Notes under the pieces: model-generated
Database searches by the model: none
Told to the model about the DNA's origin: nothing
The model's input: the letters and a program-made list of their open reading frames with translations, nothing else
Made by a program: the position numbers and the translations under genes
NCBI GenBank assembly: GCA_964495095.1
Contig: CAZBUH010000044.1
Span: 1 to 15,068 of the forward strand
DNA: 15,068 nucleotides
Reading direction: 5' to 3'
From: CAZBUH01 sp964495095
Lineage (GTDB): Bacteria > Bacillota > Clostridia > Oscillospirales > Oscillospiraceae
Part shown: one piece after another, positions 1 through 6,903 of the stretch
How the letters are laid out: every line of letters starts with the position of its first letter
Numbering within the stretch: the first letter of the stretch is position 1

Positions 1-2
1 CA

Positions 3-80
3 AAGGGCTGGTATCCCACGGAAACAGCCGACCGGAACAGGATAAACTGCGTAAAACAGAAATTCAACACAGCCCAGTAA
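3..80 (+). CDS. C-terminal end of an unknown gene (partial, cut by the window edge)
   Basis: Reading frame 3 is open from the window edge to a TAA at 78-80, giving about 25 residues ending in CVKQKFNTAQ. The stop lies four bases before a strong terminator hairpin, which is the spacing expected of a real gene end. A second frame is also open here, so the choice rests mainly on that spacing. The product cannot be recognised from so short a tail. Confidence 0.4.
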   Translation, partial: KGWYPTETADRNRINCVKQKFNTAQ

Positions 81-84
81 AAAT

Positions 85-120
85 AAGCCCGCCGGGAATT
101 TCTTCCCGGCGGGCTTTCTT
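85..120. terminator. Bidirectional intrinsic terminator between the left-edge gene and amt
   Basis: There is a perfect 14-bp inverted repeat (85-98 with 103-116) around a TTTC loop. On the plus strand it is followed by TTTCTTTAATT. On the minus strand it is followed by TATTTTTA. It sits between two convergent genes and can end transcripts from both sides. Confidence 0.9.
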
Positions 121-134
121 TAATTATCAGGCCG

Positions 135-1367
135 TCAGTTCATTGACGTGGTATCCATCGTTACGAAGTTTGCGTAAGCGCTCTCGAGGCCGTGCTCGGT
201 GGCGTCAAGGCCGTGGATTTCTTCATTTGCAGAGACCCGGAGGCCGTTAAATTTCTTCAGCAGGGCGAAGGTGATTATCATGCAGACCGTTATGTAGGCC
301 GCCACTGCGACTACGCCAAGGCACTGAACGCCAAGCTGGTGCAGCCCGCCGCCGTAAAACAGGCCGTTGTTGTAGTCGAAAAGCCCAACCGCTATGGTGC
401 CCCATATGCCGCATGAGCCATGGACGGCCACGGCGCCCACGGGGTCGTCGATATGGAGCTTTTTGTCAAGGACTTCAACCACAACGTCAACCAGGACGCC
501 GGCCACGAGGCCGATCACGATGGCGCCCACGGCGTCCACGTTTGCGCAGCCTGCCGTTATGGCAACCAGGCCCGCTAACGAGGCGTTAAGGCACATTGAG
601 ACGTCGGGCTTGCCGTTTTTAATCCAGGTAAAGAGCATACATGCCACTGTGGCAACCGCCGGGGCGAGAGTAGTTGTGCCGAAAATTTTGGCCATCTCGG
701 TGACGTCGCCGGCGGCGGCTCCGTTGAAGCCGTACCAGGCAAACCACAGGATGAAGCAGCCCAAAGCGCCAAGGGTGATGGCGTGGCCGGGTATGGCGTT
801 TACCTTTGTGACCTTGCCGTTCTTGTCGTAGGAATACTTGCCGATGCGCGGGCCCAGGAAGATAGCGCCTATAAGTCCGGATATGCCGCCCACCATGTGG
901 ATGACGCAGGAGCCGGCAAAATCAACGAAGCCCAGCTGTGCGAGCCAGCCCTGGGAATTCCAGACCCAGCCGGCCTCTATGGGATAGATGACGGCGGAAA
1001 TAACTGCGGAATATATGCAGTAGGCGGAGAATTTTGTCCGCTCAGCCATTGCGCCGGAAACTATGGTTGCGGCGGTGGCGCAAAACACAAGCTGGAATAC
1101 GAAGCTGGACCAGTCAAAGTCCGCGAAGTTGGTGAACATCTGCCACTCGGGGCGGCCGATAAAGCCGAAGAAGTAGTTTTCAGACATCATGATACCGTAG
1201 CCCAGGAAAATGAAAACCACAGTGCCGATGCAGAAGTCCATAAGATTTTTCATGATGATGTTGCCGGCGTTTTTTGCCCTTGTGAAGCCCGTCTCCACCA
1301 TCGCAAAGCCGCACTGCATAAAAAATACAAGGGCGGCGCCGACCAAAAACCATACGCTCATGTCCAT
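135..1367 (-). CDS. amt: Ammonium transporter (Amt/MEP/Rh family)
   Basis: This membrane channel takes up ammonium. The 410 residues match the usual family length and are almost entirely hydrophobic segments. Visible family signatures include MQCGFAMVETGFTRAKN (about 17-33), the SGAMAER stretch (104-110), the twin histidines of the pore (H157 in SCVIHMVGG and H316 in VAVHGSCGIWG) and WYGFNGAAAGD (211-221). The C-terminal tail EEIHGLDATEHGLESAY has the form that normally contacts a GlnK/PII protein. The ATG start has an AGGAGG eight bases upstream. A second ATG two codons later is possible. No glnK gene is adjacent: sfsA lies upstream, and on the downstream side only the tail of an unknown convergent gene is visible. 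Expression is probably controlled through the promoter and hairpin leader described separately. Confidence 0.97.
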   Translation of the reverse strand: MDMSVWFLVGAALVFFMQCGFAMVETGFTRAKNAGNIIMKNLMDFCIGTVVFIFLGYGIMMSENYFFGFIGRPEWQMFTNFADFDWSSFVFQLVFCATAATIVSGAMAERTKFSAYCIYSAVISAVIYPIEAGWVWNSQGWLAQLGFVDFAGSCVIHMVGGISGLIGAIFLGPRIGKYSYDKNGKVTKVNAIPGHAITLGALGCFILWFAWYGFNGAAAGDVTEMAKIFGTTTLAPAVATVACMLFTWIKNGKPDVSMCLNASLAGLVAITAGCANVDAVGAIVIGLVAGVLVDVVVEVLDKKLHIDDPVGAVAVHGSCGIWGTIAVGLFDYNNGLFYGGGLHQLGVQCLGVVAVAAYITVCMIITFALLKKFNGLRVSANEEIHGLDATEHGLESAYANFVTMDTTSMN

Positions 1368-1400
1368 AATTTATTCCTCCTAATTTTTTTCACCAAAGTA

Positions 1401-1444
1401 AAAGAGGCGCTGGGACATTCGCCAGTGAATGTCTCAGCGCCTTT
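1401..1444 (-). promoter_or_regulatory. Leader hairpin of amt, a likely attenuator
   Basis: Two 15-nt arms (1406-1420 and 1427-1441) pair with one mismatch. AAA/TTT extends the base across a two-base bulge. In the amt transcript the loop is ACTGGC, and the stem is followed by TCTTTTACTTT, a weak U-rich tract, before the ribosome binding site. It lies between the promoter and amt, so it can act only as a leader terminator or attenuator, or as a protein-binding RNA. The loop has A at position 1 and G at position 4, the pattern read by ANTAR antiterminators, but only one such hairpin is visible. Confidence 0.7.
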
Positions 1445-1459
1445 GCTTTGATGCACCAT

Positions 1460-1488
1460 AGTTTACACGCAAATATGCGATATGTCAA
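1460..1488 (-). promoter_or_regulatory. Vegetative promoter of amt
   Basis: On the minus strand a perfect TTGACA (1483-1488) is separated by 17 bases from TAAACT (1460-1465). The predicted start near 1453 gives a leader of about 85 nt holding the hairpin at 1401-1444. The spacer contains a small inverted repeat, CGCA-AATA-TGCG on the plus strand (1469-1480), which could be an operator. Confidence 0.8.
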
Positions 1489-1577
1489 GATGCAACTTGC
1501 AAAAATATAAGGATATATCCCGAAAAAACAGAAAGACCCGGGAAAATATGCAATTTAGAAATTCAAAATTTGCAAAA

Positions 1578-2288
1578 TCACGTCTGATATGAGTTGCGGC
1601 TAAAAAATATCGGGATTTCAGTGCCGCTTATCTCAAGGGAGTCCTCCGCCGTAAGGCAGTCGAAGGCGAAAATCTCCACGCCCCTATCTGCGGCCTCCTT
1701 AAGGGCCTCACCGAACTGGCGGTGGGTGGCAAGGTTTGGGGTGAAGTATCTGATGCCTGTGCCGCACATCTGCACCACAAAGACCATGTACGCCCCGAAG
1801 CCCGCGTCCTTTGCCGCCATAAGCTCCCGGATATGCTTTACGCCCCGCTCCGTTGGCGCGTCGGGGAACAGCACAACGCCGCCGTCCTCAAGCGTGACAC
1901 CCTTTACCTCGATGAAAATTTTCCGGTCTCCCGCCTCGGCGTAAAAGTCAAACCGGGAATTACCGAAAAAGGACTCCGGCTTTATAAGCGTGAGGCCGGG
2001 GATAAATTTCCCCGCCTGAAGAAACTCTCCGAAAACCTTGTTCGGGGCCTGGGAGTCCATATTTATAAGCCTTTCGCCCTTGTAGACGGCGATAAGGTCG
2101 AATTTCGTTTTCCTGCCGGGATTTTCGGACCGCTCCAATATGACGGAGGCGCCGGGCGTCAGAAGCTCCCGGCAGCGGCCTGTGTTTTTCACATGGCAGA
2201 CCTGATTTTCGCCGCCGACGCTCACGTTGGCGATAAATCTGTTGGGCCTGCTGATAAAAATCCCTTTTTCAATTCTGCCGTATTTCAT
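1578..2288 (-). CDS. sfsA: SfsA family DNA-binding/nuclease protein
   Basis: SfsA was first named for stimulating sugar fermentation in E. coli. The family has a restriction-endonuclease-like fold and is annotated as a DNA/RNA nuclease. The 236 residues match the usual length. Recognisable blocks are the N-terminal NRFIANV region, HVKNTGRCREL with LLTPGA, the SRFDFYAE...IFIEVKGVTLE catalytic-type segment (Asp and Glu-x-Lys), and LFPDAPTERGVKHIREL. The ATG start has GGGAGA upstream. It is divergent from the radical SAM cluster and separated from amt by the amt promoter region. No clear terminator follows the stop. Its biological role in Firmicutes is not settled, and nothing here adds to it. 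Confidence 0.93.
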   Translation of the reverse strand: MKYGRIEKGIFISRPNRFIANVSVGGENQVCHVKNTGRCRELLTPGASVILERSENPGRKTKFDLIAVYKGERLINMDSQAPNKVFGEFLQAGKFIPGLTLIKPESFFGNSRFDFYAEAGDRKIFIEVKGVTLEDGGVVLFPDAPTERGVKHIRELMAAKDAGFGAYMVFVVQMCGTGIRYFTPNLATHRQFGEALKEAADRGVEIFAFDCLTAEDSLEISGTEIPIFFSRNSYQT

Positions 2289-2429
2289 ATGAGTCTCCCA
2301 TCAGGCTGTGCCTTTGCCGCCGGACCCAGGAGGGCGTAAAAACGGCGCGGCTTTGATATTTTTGCGGCGCTTTTCCGATTAAGGGAAAGCGTGTGGATTT
2401 ATGATACTACATTTTTGCGGAAAAAACTA

Positions 2430-2458
2430 TTGCAAAACAGACTGAATTGGGGTATACT
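2430..2458 (+). promoter_or_regulatory. Promoter of the radical SAM / DUF4130 / comEC cluster
   Basis: TTGCAA (2430-2435) is followed after 17 bases by TATACT (2453-2458), a good vegetative promoter with a predicted start near 2465. It lies inside the longest possible reading frame (GTG at 2391), which argues for the downstream ATG at 2502 as the real start. TTGCAA is its own reverse complement, so a weak divergent promoter toward sfsA is also conceivable. Confidence 0.75.
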
Positions 2459-2465
2459 GACCGCA

Positions 2466-2477
2466 GAACATTTGTTC
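2466..2477. promoter_or_regulatory. LexA (SOS/Cheo) box
   Basis: GAAC-ATTT-GTTC, followed by G, is a perfect match to the Gram-positive LexA/DinR operator core GAACnnnnGTTC. It starts eight bases after the -10 hexamer, so it covers the expected transcription start, a classic repression position. It is 25 bases upstream of the chosen start codon. The predicted DNA-repair role of the first gene agrees with SOS control. Confidence 0.75.
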
Positions 2478-2501
2478 GATAGAAAACCGGAGGCATTTTG
2501 G

Positions 2502-3797
2502 ATGGACGTTTTTGAAAAGCTGAAAATACTGACCGACGCCGCAAAATACGACGTGTCCTGCTGCTCCAGCGGCTCCGACAGGCGGGGAGCGAAGGGCGGC
2601 ATCGGGAATACAACCTCGGCGGGGATATGCCACAGCTTCGCGGCGGACGGCCGGTGCATCTCCCTTCTCAAAATACTTATGAGCAACGCCTGCTCTTACG
2701 ATTGCAGCTACTGCGTAAACCGCCGCTCCAATGATACGCCCCGGGCTACGTTCACGCCCCGGGAGATAGCGGACCTGACAATCCAGTTTTACAGGCGCAA
2801 CTATATAGAGGGGCTTTTTTTAAGCTCCGGCGTTTTGGGAACTCCCGACAACACAACGGAGCGTATGATATCGGCCATATCCATACTGCGCAGCGAATAC
2901 CGGTTTAACGGCTACATCCACGCCAAGGCGATACCCGGCACCGACAGCAGGCTTATAGCATCTCTGGGTATGCTGGTTGACAGGATGAGCGTGAATATCG
3001 AGCTGCCGTCCAGCAGAAGCTTGCAGCTTTTGGCCCCGGATAAGACGAAAAACGCAATTCTGACCCCAATGGGCAGCATAAGGGACGGCATCGCGGAAAA
3101 CAGGACGGACATTGTAAAATACCGGCACGCGCCGAAATTCGTCCCCGGCGGCCAGAGCACGCAGATGATAGTGGGGGCCACGGAGGAGAGCGACTTCCAG
3201 ATACTGAATCTGGCCTCCGGCCTATATAAGCGGTACGGCCTTAAAAGGGTGTATTATTCCGCCTATATCCCAATGATGACAGGACGGAACCTGCCGGCCA
3301 GGAACACAAAGCCGCCGCTTCTGCGGGAGCACCGGCTGTACCAGGCGGACTGGCTCCTGCGGTATTACGGCTTTTCCGCGGAAGAATTGCTGGACGAGAA
3401 AAACCCGAACTTCAACCCGCTGGTGGACCCGAAGTGCAGCTGGGCGTTGAGCCACATGGAGTTTTTCCCAGTGGAGGCCAATACTGCGCCCTATGAGCTT
3501 ATACTCCGGGTGCCGGGGATAGGGGTAAAGAGCGCCAGGAGGATAGTTTACGCGAGAAAAAGCGGCCGTCTTGATTTCGACGCCCTTAAGAAGCTGGGCG
3601 TTGTGATAAAGCGGGCGCAGTATTTCGTGACCTGCGGGGGCAAGGCCCGGGAGGGCGTCAGACTGGAGCACGGGGCGATTTTGAGGGGACTTCTCTCGGA
3701 CAGGAGCATGGACATGCTTGAGCAGCCGCCGGAACAGCTCTCCCTTTTTGATCCGGTGGAGGAGGACAGGATAAAATGCCTTACAGGACAGATATAG
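2502..3797 (+). CDS. Putative DNA modification/repair radical SAM protein (UDG-linked, TIGR03916 type)
   Basis: This radical SAM enzyme belongs to a family found beside DUF4130 or uracil-DNA-glycosylase-like proteins; the reaction is unknown. The ATG at 2502 (431 aa) is preferred. CCGGAGG lies eight bases upstream, the family N-terminus EKLKILTDAAKYDVSC follows directly, and the promoter and SOS box sit between it and the longer GTG start. The 4Fe-4S motif CxxxCxxC is C64/C68/C71 within SNACSYDCSYC. A conserved KYDVSCCSSG lies at 15-24. Near the C-terminus ELILRVPGIGVKSARRIV (about 332-349) is a helix-hairpin-helix, which binds DNA without sequence preference. EQLSLFD (411-417) matches the beta-clamp-binding consensus. 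The gene overlaps the next by 22 bases, implying coupled translation. Family assignment is strong; the function is inference. Confidence 0.93.
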   Translation: MDVFEKLKILTDAAKYDVSCCSSGSDRRGAKGGIGNTTSAGICHSFAADGRCISLLKILMSNACSYDCSYCVNRRSNDTPRATFTPREIADLTIQFYRRNYIEGLFLSSGVLGTPDNTTERMISAISILRSEYRFNGYIHAKAIPGTDSRLIASLGMLVDRMSVNIELPSSRSLQLLAPDKTKNAILTPMGSIRDGIAENRTDIVKYRHAPKFVPGGQSTQMIVGATEESDFQILNLASGLYKRYGLKRVYYSAYIPMMTGRNLPARNTKPPLLREHRLYQADWLLRYYGFSAEELLDEKNPNFNPLVDPKCSWALSHMEFFPVEANTAPYELILRVPGIGVKSARRIVYARKSGRLDFDALKKLGVVIKRAQYFVTCGGKAREGVRLEHGAILRGLLSDRSMDMLEQPPEQLSLFDPVEEDRIKCLTGQI

Positions 3798-4582
3798 TTT
3801 ATGTTTACGACGGCAGCTTCCCCGGCCTTATGTGCTGCATTTTTGATAGCTACTATAAGCGGGAGCTGCCTGCGGCCATATATGCCGAGAACAGGGCCCA
3901 GCCTACGCTTTTTGAGGTGCGGCAGGTGAAAACCGATTCGGAGCACAGCGGCCGGGTAATCCGCGCCATAAAGGAGAAAATGGGGAAGAATCCATACCGG
4001 CTCATATCACGGGTGTTTTTCTCCGGCAGGGAGGATAAGGAGCTTATGATACTGGACTACGCCAGAGTGGGCTTTAAGGCCGGAGACAGGATAAATCTTA
4101 TGCTCCATGACGCCAGAGTTCACGAAATGCTCCGGGAATCCCAGTATATAGTCAACGAGGCCGACAGATACATTGAATTTATAAGGTTTTCAGAGTATAA
4201 TAACATTTTAGGCGCATATATAGAGCCGAAGAGCTTTGTGCTGCCGTTTCTGGCCGGACATTTTGCGGACAGGTATCCTGAGGAAAAATTCGTCATATAC
4301 GACAGGACCCACAGGGCGGCGCTTTTCGGCGACAGGGGCCGCTGCCGGCTTGCGGAGGACTGCGATATAAGCTTTCCGGCCGCCGGTGAGAAGGAGCGGT
4401 TTTACAGAAACCTGTGGAGGCTTTTTTACGGCGCCGTTGCGGTGGAGGGCAGGGAAAACCCCAGATGCCGCATGAATTTTATGCCAAAGCGCTATTGGAA
4501 CTGTATGACGGAGTTTACGGAGGATGAAAATATCCCGCCCTCCGGGGAGTTGCCTGCCCGGCGGGGCGCTTTGCCCCGCTGA
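3776..4582 (+). CDS. DUF4130 / TIGR03915 family putative DNA repair partner protein
   Basis: This is the usual partner of the preceding radical SAM protein. In other bacteria the domain is fused to a uracil-DNA-glycosylase-like module. Family features are YVYDGSFPGLMCCIF (10-23), EPKSFVLPFLAGHFADRYP (150-168), the IYDRTH segment (174-179) and the C-terminal RNLWRLFYGAVAV...NFMPKRYW block (211-241). No glycosylase domain is present, so this is the short unfused form. It starts inside the upstream gene, with GGAGGAGG before the ATG. The family typically stops soon after MPKRYW-x-MTEF. Here about 20 extra residues follow, the last of them encoded across a GC hairpin (4562-4579). The biochemical role is unknown; a DNA transaction together with the radical SAM enzyme is inferred. 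Confidence 0.9.
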   Translation: MPYRTDIVYVYDGSFPGLMCCIFDSYYKRELPAAIYAENRAQPTLFEVRQVKTDSEHSGRVIRAIKEKMGKNPYRLISRVFFSGREDKELMILDYARVGFKAGDRINLMLHDARVHEMLRESQYIVNEADRYIEFIRFSEYNNILGAYIEPKSFVLPFLAGHFADRYPEEKFVIYDRTHRAALFGDRGRCRLAEDCDISFPAAGEKERFYRNLWRLFYGAVAVEGRENPRCRMNFMPKRYWNCMTEFTEDENIPPSGELPARRGALPR

Positions 4583-4621
4583 AAGCGGTGATCCCGGCGC
4601 GGAATAAGGGAGGTAGGGCCG

Positions 4622-6901
4622 GTGCGGAAGCTGGCGGTGTTTGCCCTGGCTTTTTCGGCGGCTGTGTTTATAGCGCAGTACGCTGTAAAATGGGAGTATT
4701 TATGGATATTGGGGGCGGCTTTCGCCGTCATTGGCATTGGGGGCCTGTTCTTCCGCAATATGACCAGGCTTTTTATAATGCTGGCGGCCTTTGGCGCGTC
4801 CCTGGGCTTTTTCTATGATTTTGCCTTTGAGCTGTGCTTTTTTGCCCCGGCGGAGGAGCTGGACGGCTACGTGGGAACGGTGGAGATGAGCGTAAAGGAT
4901 TTCCCCGTGTCTGCGGACTACGGATATAACGTGCCTGTAAGCGTCAGGCTCCCTGGGAAGCCGGATGTCAGCGCCGTTATGTACGCGTACGACGAAACGC
5001 CGCCGGAGCTTACGCCCGGCGATGTATTAACGGTTGAAGTCCGGCTGGGGCCTGCCGGGAACATATACGGCGAGAAAACGGACGTTTTCACCTCGCAGGG
5101 CGTTTTCCTGTTCGCCTACAAGACGGGAAGCATGGAGCTTACGGAGGATAGGGAATTTTCTCTGAGATACCTGCCGAAATACGCGGCTCAGGGGATAAAG
5201 GAAAAGACGGAGGAAATTTTCCCCGATGACGTTCAGGGCTTTGCCCGGGCGCTGCTGACTGGCGACAGGACAAAGCTGAAGGAAAACGAGCTGCTCACAA
5301 AAAGCCTCTCCACCGCCGGGATATACCATATTGTGGCGGTGTCCGGAATGCACGTGGCGTTTCTGGTGGGCTTTATCCGTATGTTTACCAGAAAACGGCG
5401 GCTCACCGCATTTATCTGCATACCTGCGGTGGTGTTTTTCGTACTGATGACAGGCGCGTCGCCGTCGGTGGTGCGGGCCGGCGTAATGCAGATATTCCTT
5501 CTGGCCGCGCCGCTTTTCAGGCGGGAGGAGGACTCCGTCACATCCCTCTCGGCGGCCCTTATGCTGCTTCTGCTCATGAGCCCCTATTCAGCGAAAAACG
5601 CCGGACTGCAATTATCCTTTGCATCTATCGCCGGGATATATGTGTTTTCCGGCAGGATATATGGGGCCATACTGGGGTGGCTTGGGAAGAAACCGGCGTT
5701 TAAACACAAAATTACAAGCTGGGCGCTGAGGTTTACGGCCTCGTCACTTTCGGCCACGCTGGGGGCCAGCGCCTTTTCACTGCCGCTTGCGGCCGCGTAT
5801 TTTAAGACGGTGCCCCTTGCCGCGCCCCTTACAAACCTGCTTACGCTATGGGCGGTGTCCATAGCTTTCGGAGCGGGGCTTTCCGCCTGCATTATCGGCT
5901 TTATCCTGGCTCCCGCCGGGCCGGCGGCGGGCATTATCGCCGCATGGCCCTTCAGATACATAAGCTTTGCGGCGGAGCTTATTGCAAAATGGCGCTTTGC
6001 CTCTCTGTACTTATCCAATGAATATGTGTTATACTGGTTTATGTATCTCTACGCGGCCCTTGCCGTTTTCCTGGCGTTTCGCGGGAAATTCAGGCGGCTC
6101 ATTATCCCGGCGGGCATGGCGGCGGTGTGCCTCTGCGTATCGCTGGTGCTGTCGTCGGCGGCGCGGGACGAGAGCCGCCTTACGATAACGGCCCTGGACG
6201 TGGGCCAGGGACAGAGCATCGCCATTATGAGCGAAAACCGCAGGGCCGTTGTGGACTGCGGCGGGAGCAGCGGCAACGCCGGGGACACGGCGGCGGAATA
6301 TATTAAGAGCACAGGCGGAAACGAGCTGGATTTTCTTATCCTGACACATTTTCACTCCGACCACGCAAACGGGGCGGAGGAGCTGCTGAACCGGCTGGAG
6401 GTGGGCTGCCTTATCATACCGGAGCCGGAGGACGACGGTGCAAGCTGGCTGTCGGAGGACATAATAGACCTGGCCCGGCGGAAGAATACGGATATAATAT
6501 ACGTAACCTCTGACGCCCAGGTTAAGCTGGGCGGAGCGTTGCTGAACATATACGCCCCTCTGGGCGGAAGCGGCACGAATGAAAAGGGCCTCACCGTGCT
6601 CTGCTCCATAGACGATTTCGACGCGCTTATAACAGGCGACATGAATATGGGCACAGAGAGGGTGCTCCTTGCCACTCACAACCTGCCGGATATAGAGCTT
6701 TTAGTGGCGGGCCACCACGGCTCAAAATACTCCACTGGCGAGGAGCTTTTGGAGGCAGTTTCGCCGGAGACTGTGATAATCTCTGTTGGATATAACAATT
6801 ACGGGCATCCGTCGCCGGAGACGCTGGGGCGGATATACGCCGCCGGGGCCGAGGTGTACAGCACGGACGCCGGAGGGAATATAACTGTAAGGGTGAAATA
6901 G
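4622..6901 (+). CDS. comEC: DNA internalization competence protein ComEC/Rec2
   Basis: This is the inner-membrane channel for single-stranded DNA in natural transformation. The 759 residues match full-length ComEC. An N-terminal membrane and DUF4131-like region comes first. The competence domain carries GIYHIVAVSGMHV (233-245) and ASPSVVRAGVMQ, and many membrane helices run to about residue 520. The C-terminal metallo-beta-lactamase-like domain has HFHSDH (576-581), LITGDMN, AGHHGSKYSTG (696-706) and YNNYGHPS, so the presumed metal ligands are intact. The start is GTG, eight bases after GGGAGG. No frameshift is seen, so it looks functional. Thirty-nine bases separate it from the DUF4130 gene without a U-tract terminator, and holA starts two bases after it. 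Readthrough from the upstream SOS-type promoter is therefore possible. No other competence genes are in the window. Confidence 0.97.
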   Translation: MRKLAVFALAFSAAVFIAQYAVKWEYLWILGAAFAVIGIGGLFFRNMTRLFIMLAAFGASLGFFYDFAFELCFFAPAEELDGYVGTVEMSVKDFPVSADYGYNVPVSVRLPGKPDVSAVMYAYDETPPELTPGDVLTVEVRLGPAGNIYGEKTDVFTSQGVFLFAYKTGSMELTEDREFSLRYLPKYAAQGIKEKTEEIFPDDVQGFARALLTGDRTKLKENELLTKSLSTAGIYHIVAVSGMHVAFLVGFIRMFTRKRRLTAFICIPAVVFFVLMTGASPSVVRAGVMQIFLLAAPLFRREEDSVTSLSAALMLLLLMSPYSAKNAGLQLSFASIAGIYVFSGRIYGAILGWLGKKPAFKHKITSWALRFTASSLSATLGASAFSLPLAAAYFKTVPLAAPLTNLLTLWAVSIAFGAGLSACIIGFILAPAGPAAGIIAAWPFRYISFAAELIAKWRFASLYLSNEYVLYWFMYLYAALAVFLAFRGKFRRLIIPAGMAAVCLCVSLVLSSAARDESRLTITALDVGQGQSIAIMSENRRAVVDCGGSSGNAGDTAAEYIKSTGGNELDFLILTHFHSDHANGAEELLNRLEVGCLIIPEPEDDGASWLSEDIIDLARRKNTDIIYVTSDAQVKLGGALLNIYAPLGGSGTNEKGLTVLCSIDDFDALITGDMNMGTERVLLATHNLPDIELLVAGHHGSKYSTGEELLEAVSPETVIISVGYNNYGHPSPETLGRIYAAGAEVYSTDAGGNITVRVK

Positions 6902-6903
6902 CG

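Noticed and set aside
2399..2429. Divergent sigma-A promoter toward sfsA using the palindromic TTGCAA
   Set aside because: The -10 candidates on the minus strand need 20-base spacing or have a poor -35, so the sfsA promoter is left unassigned.
2391..2501. Longer GTG start for the radical SAM gene
   Set aside because: The extra 37 codons cover the promoter and SOS box, lack a ribosome binding site and are not part of the family's N-terminus.
4562..4579. GC hairpin as a terminator between DUF4130 and comEC
   Set aside because: No U-run follows on the plus strand, and the hairpin is within the coding sequence.
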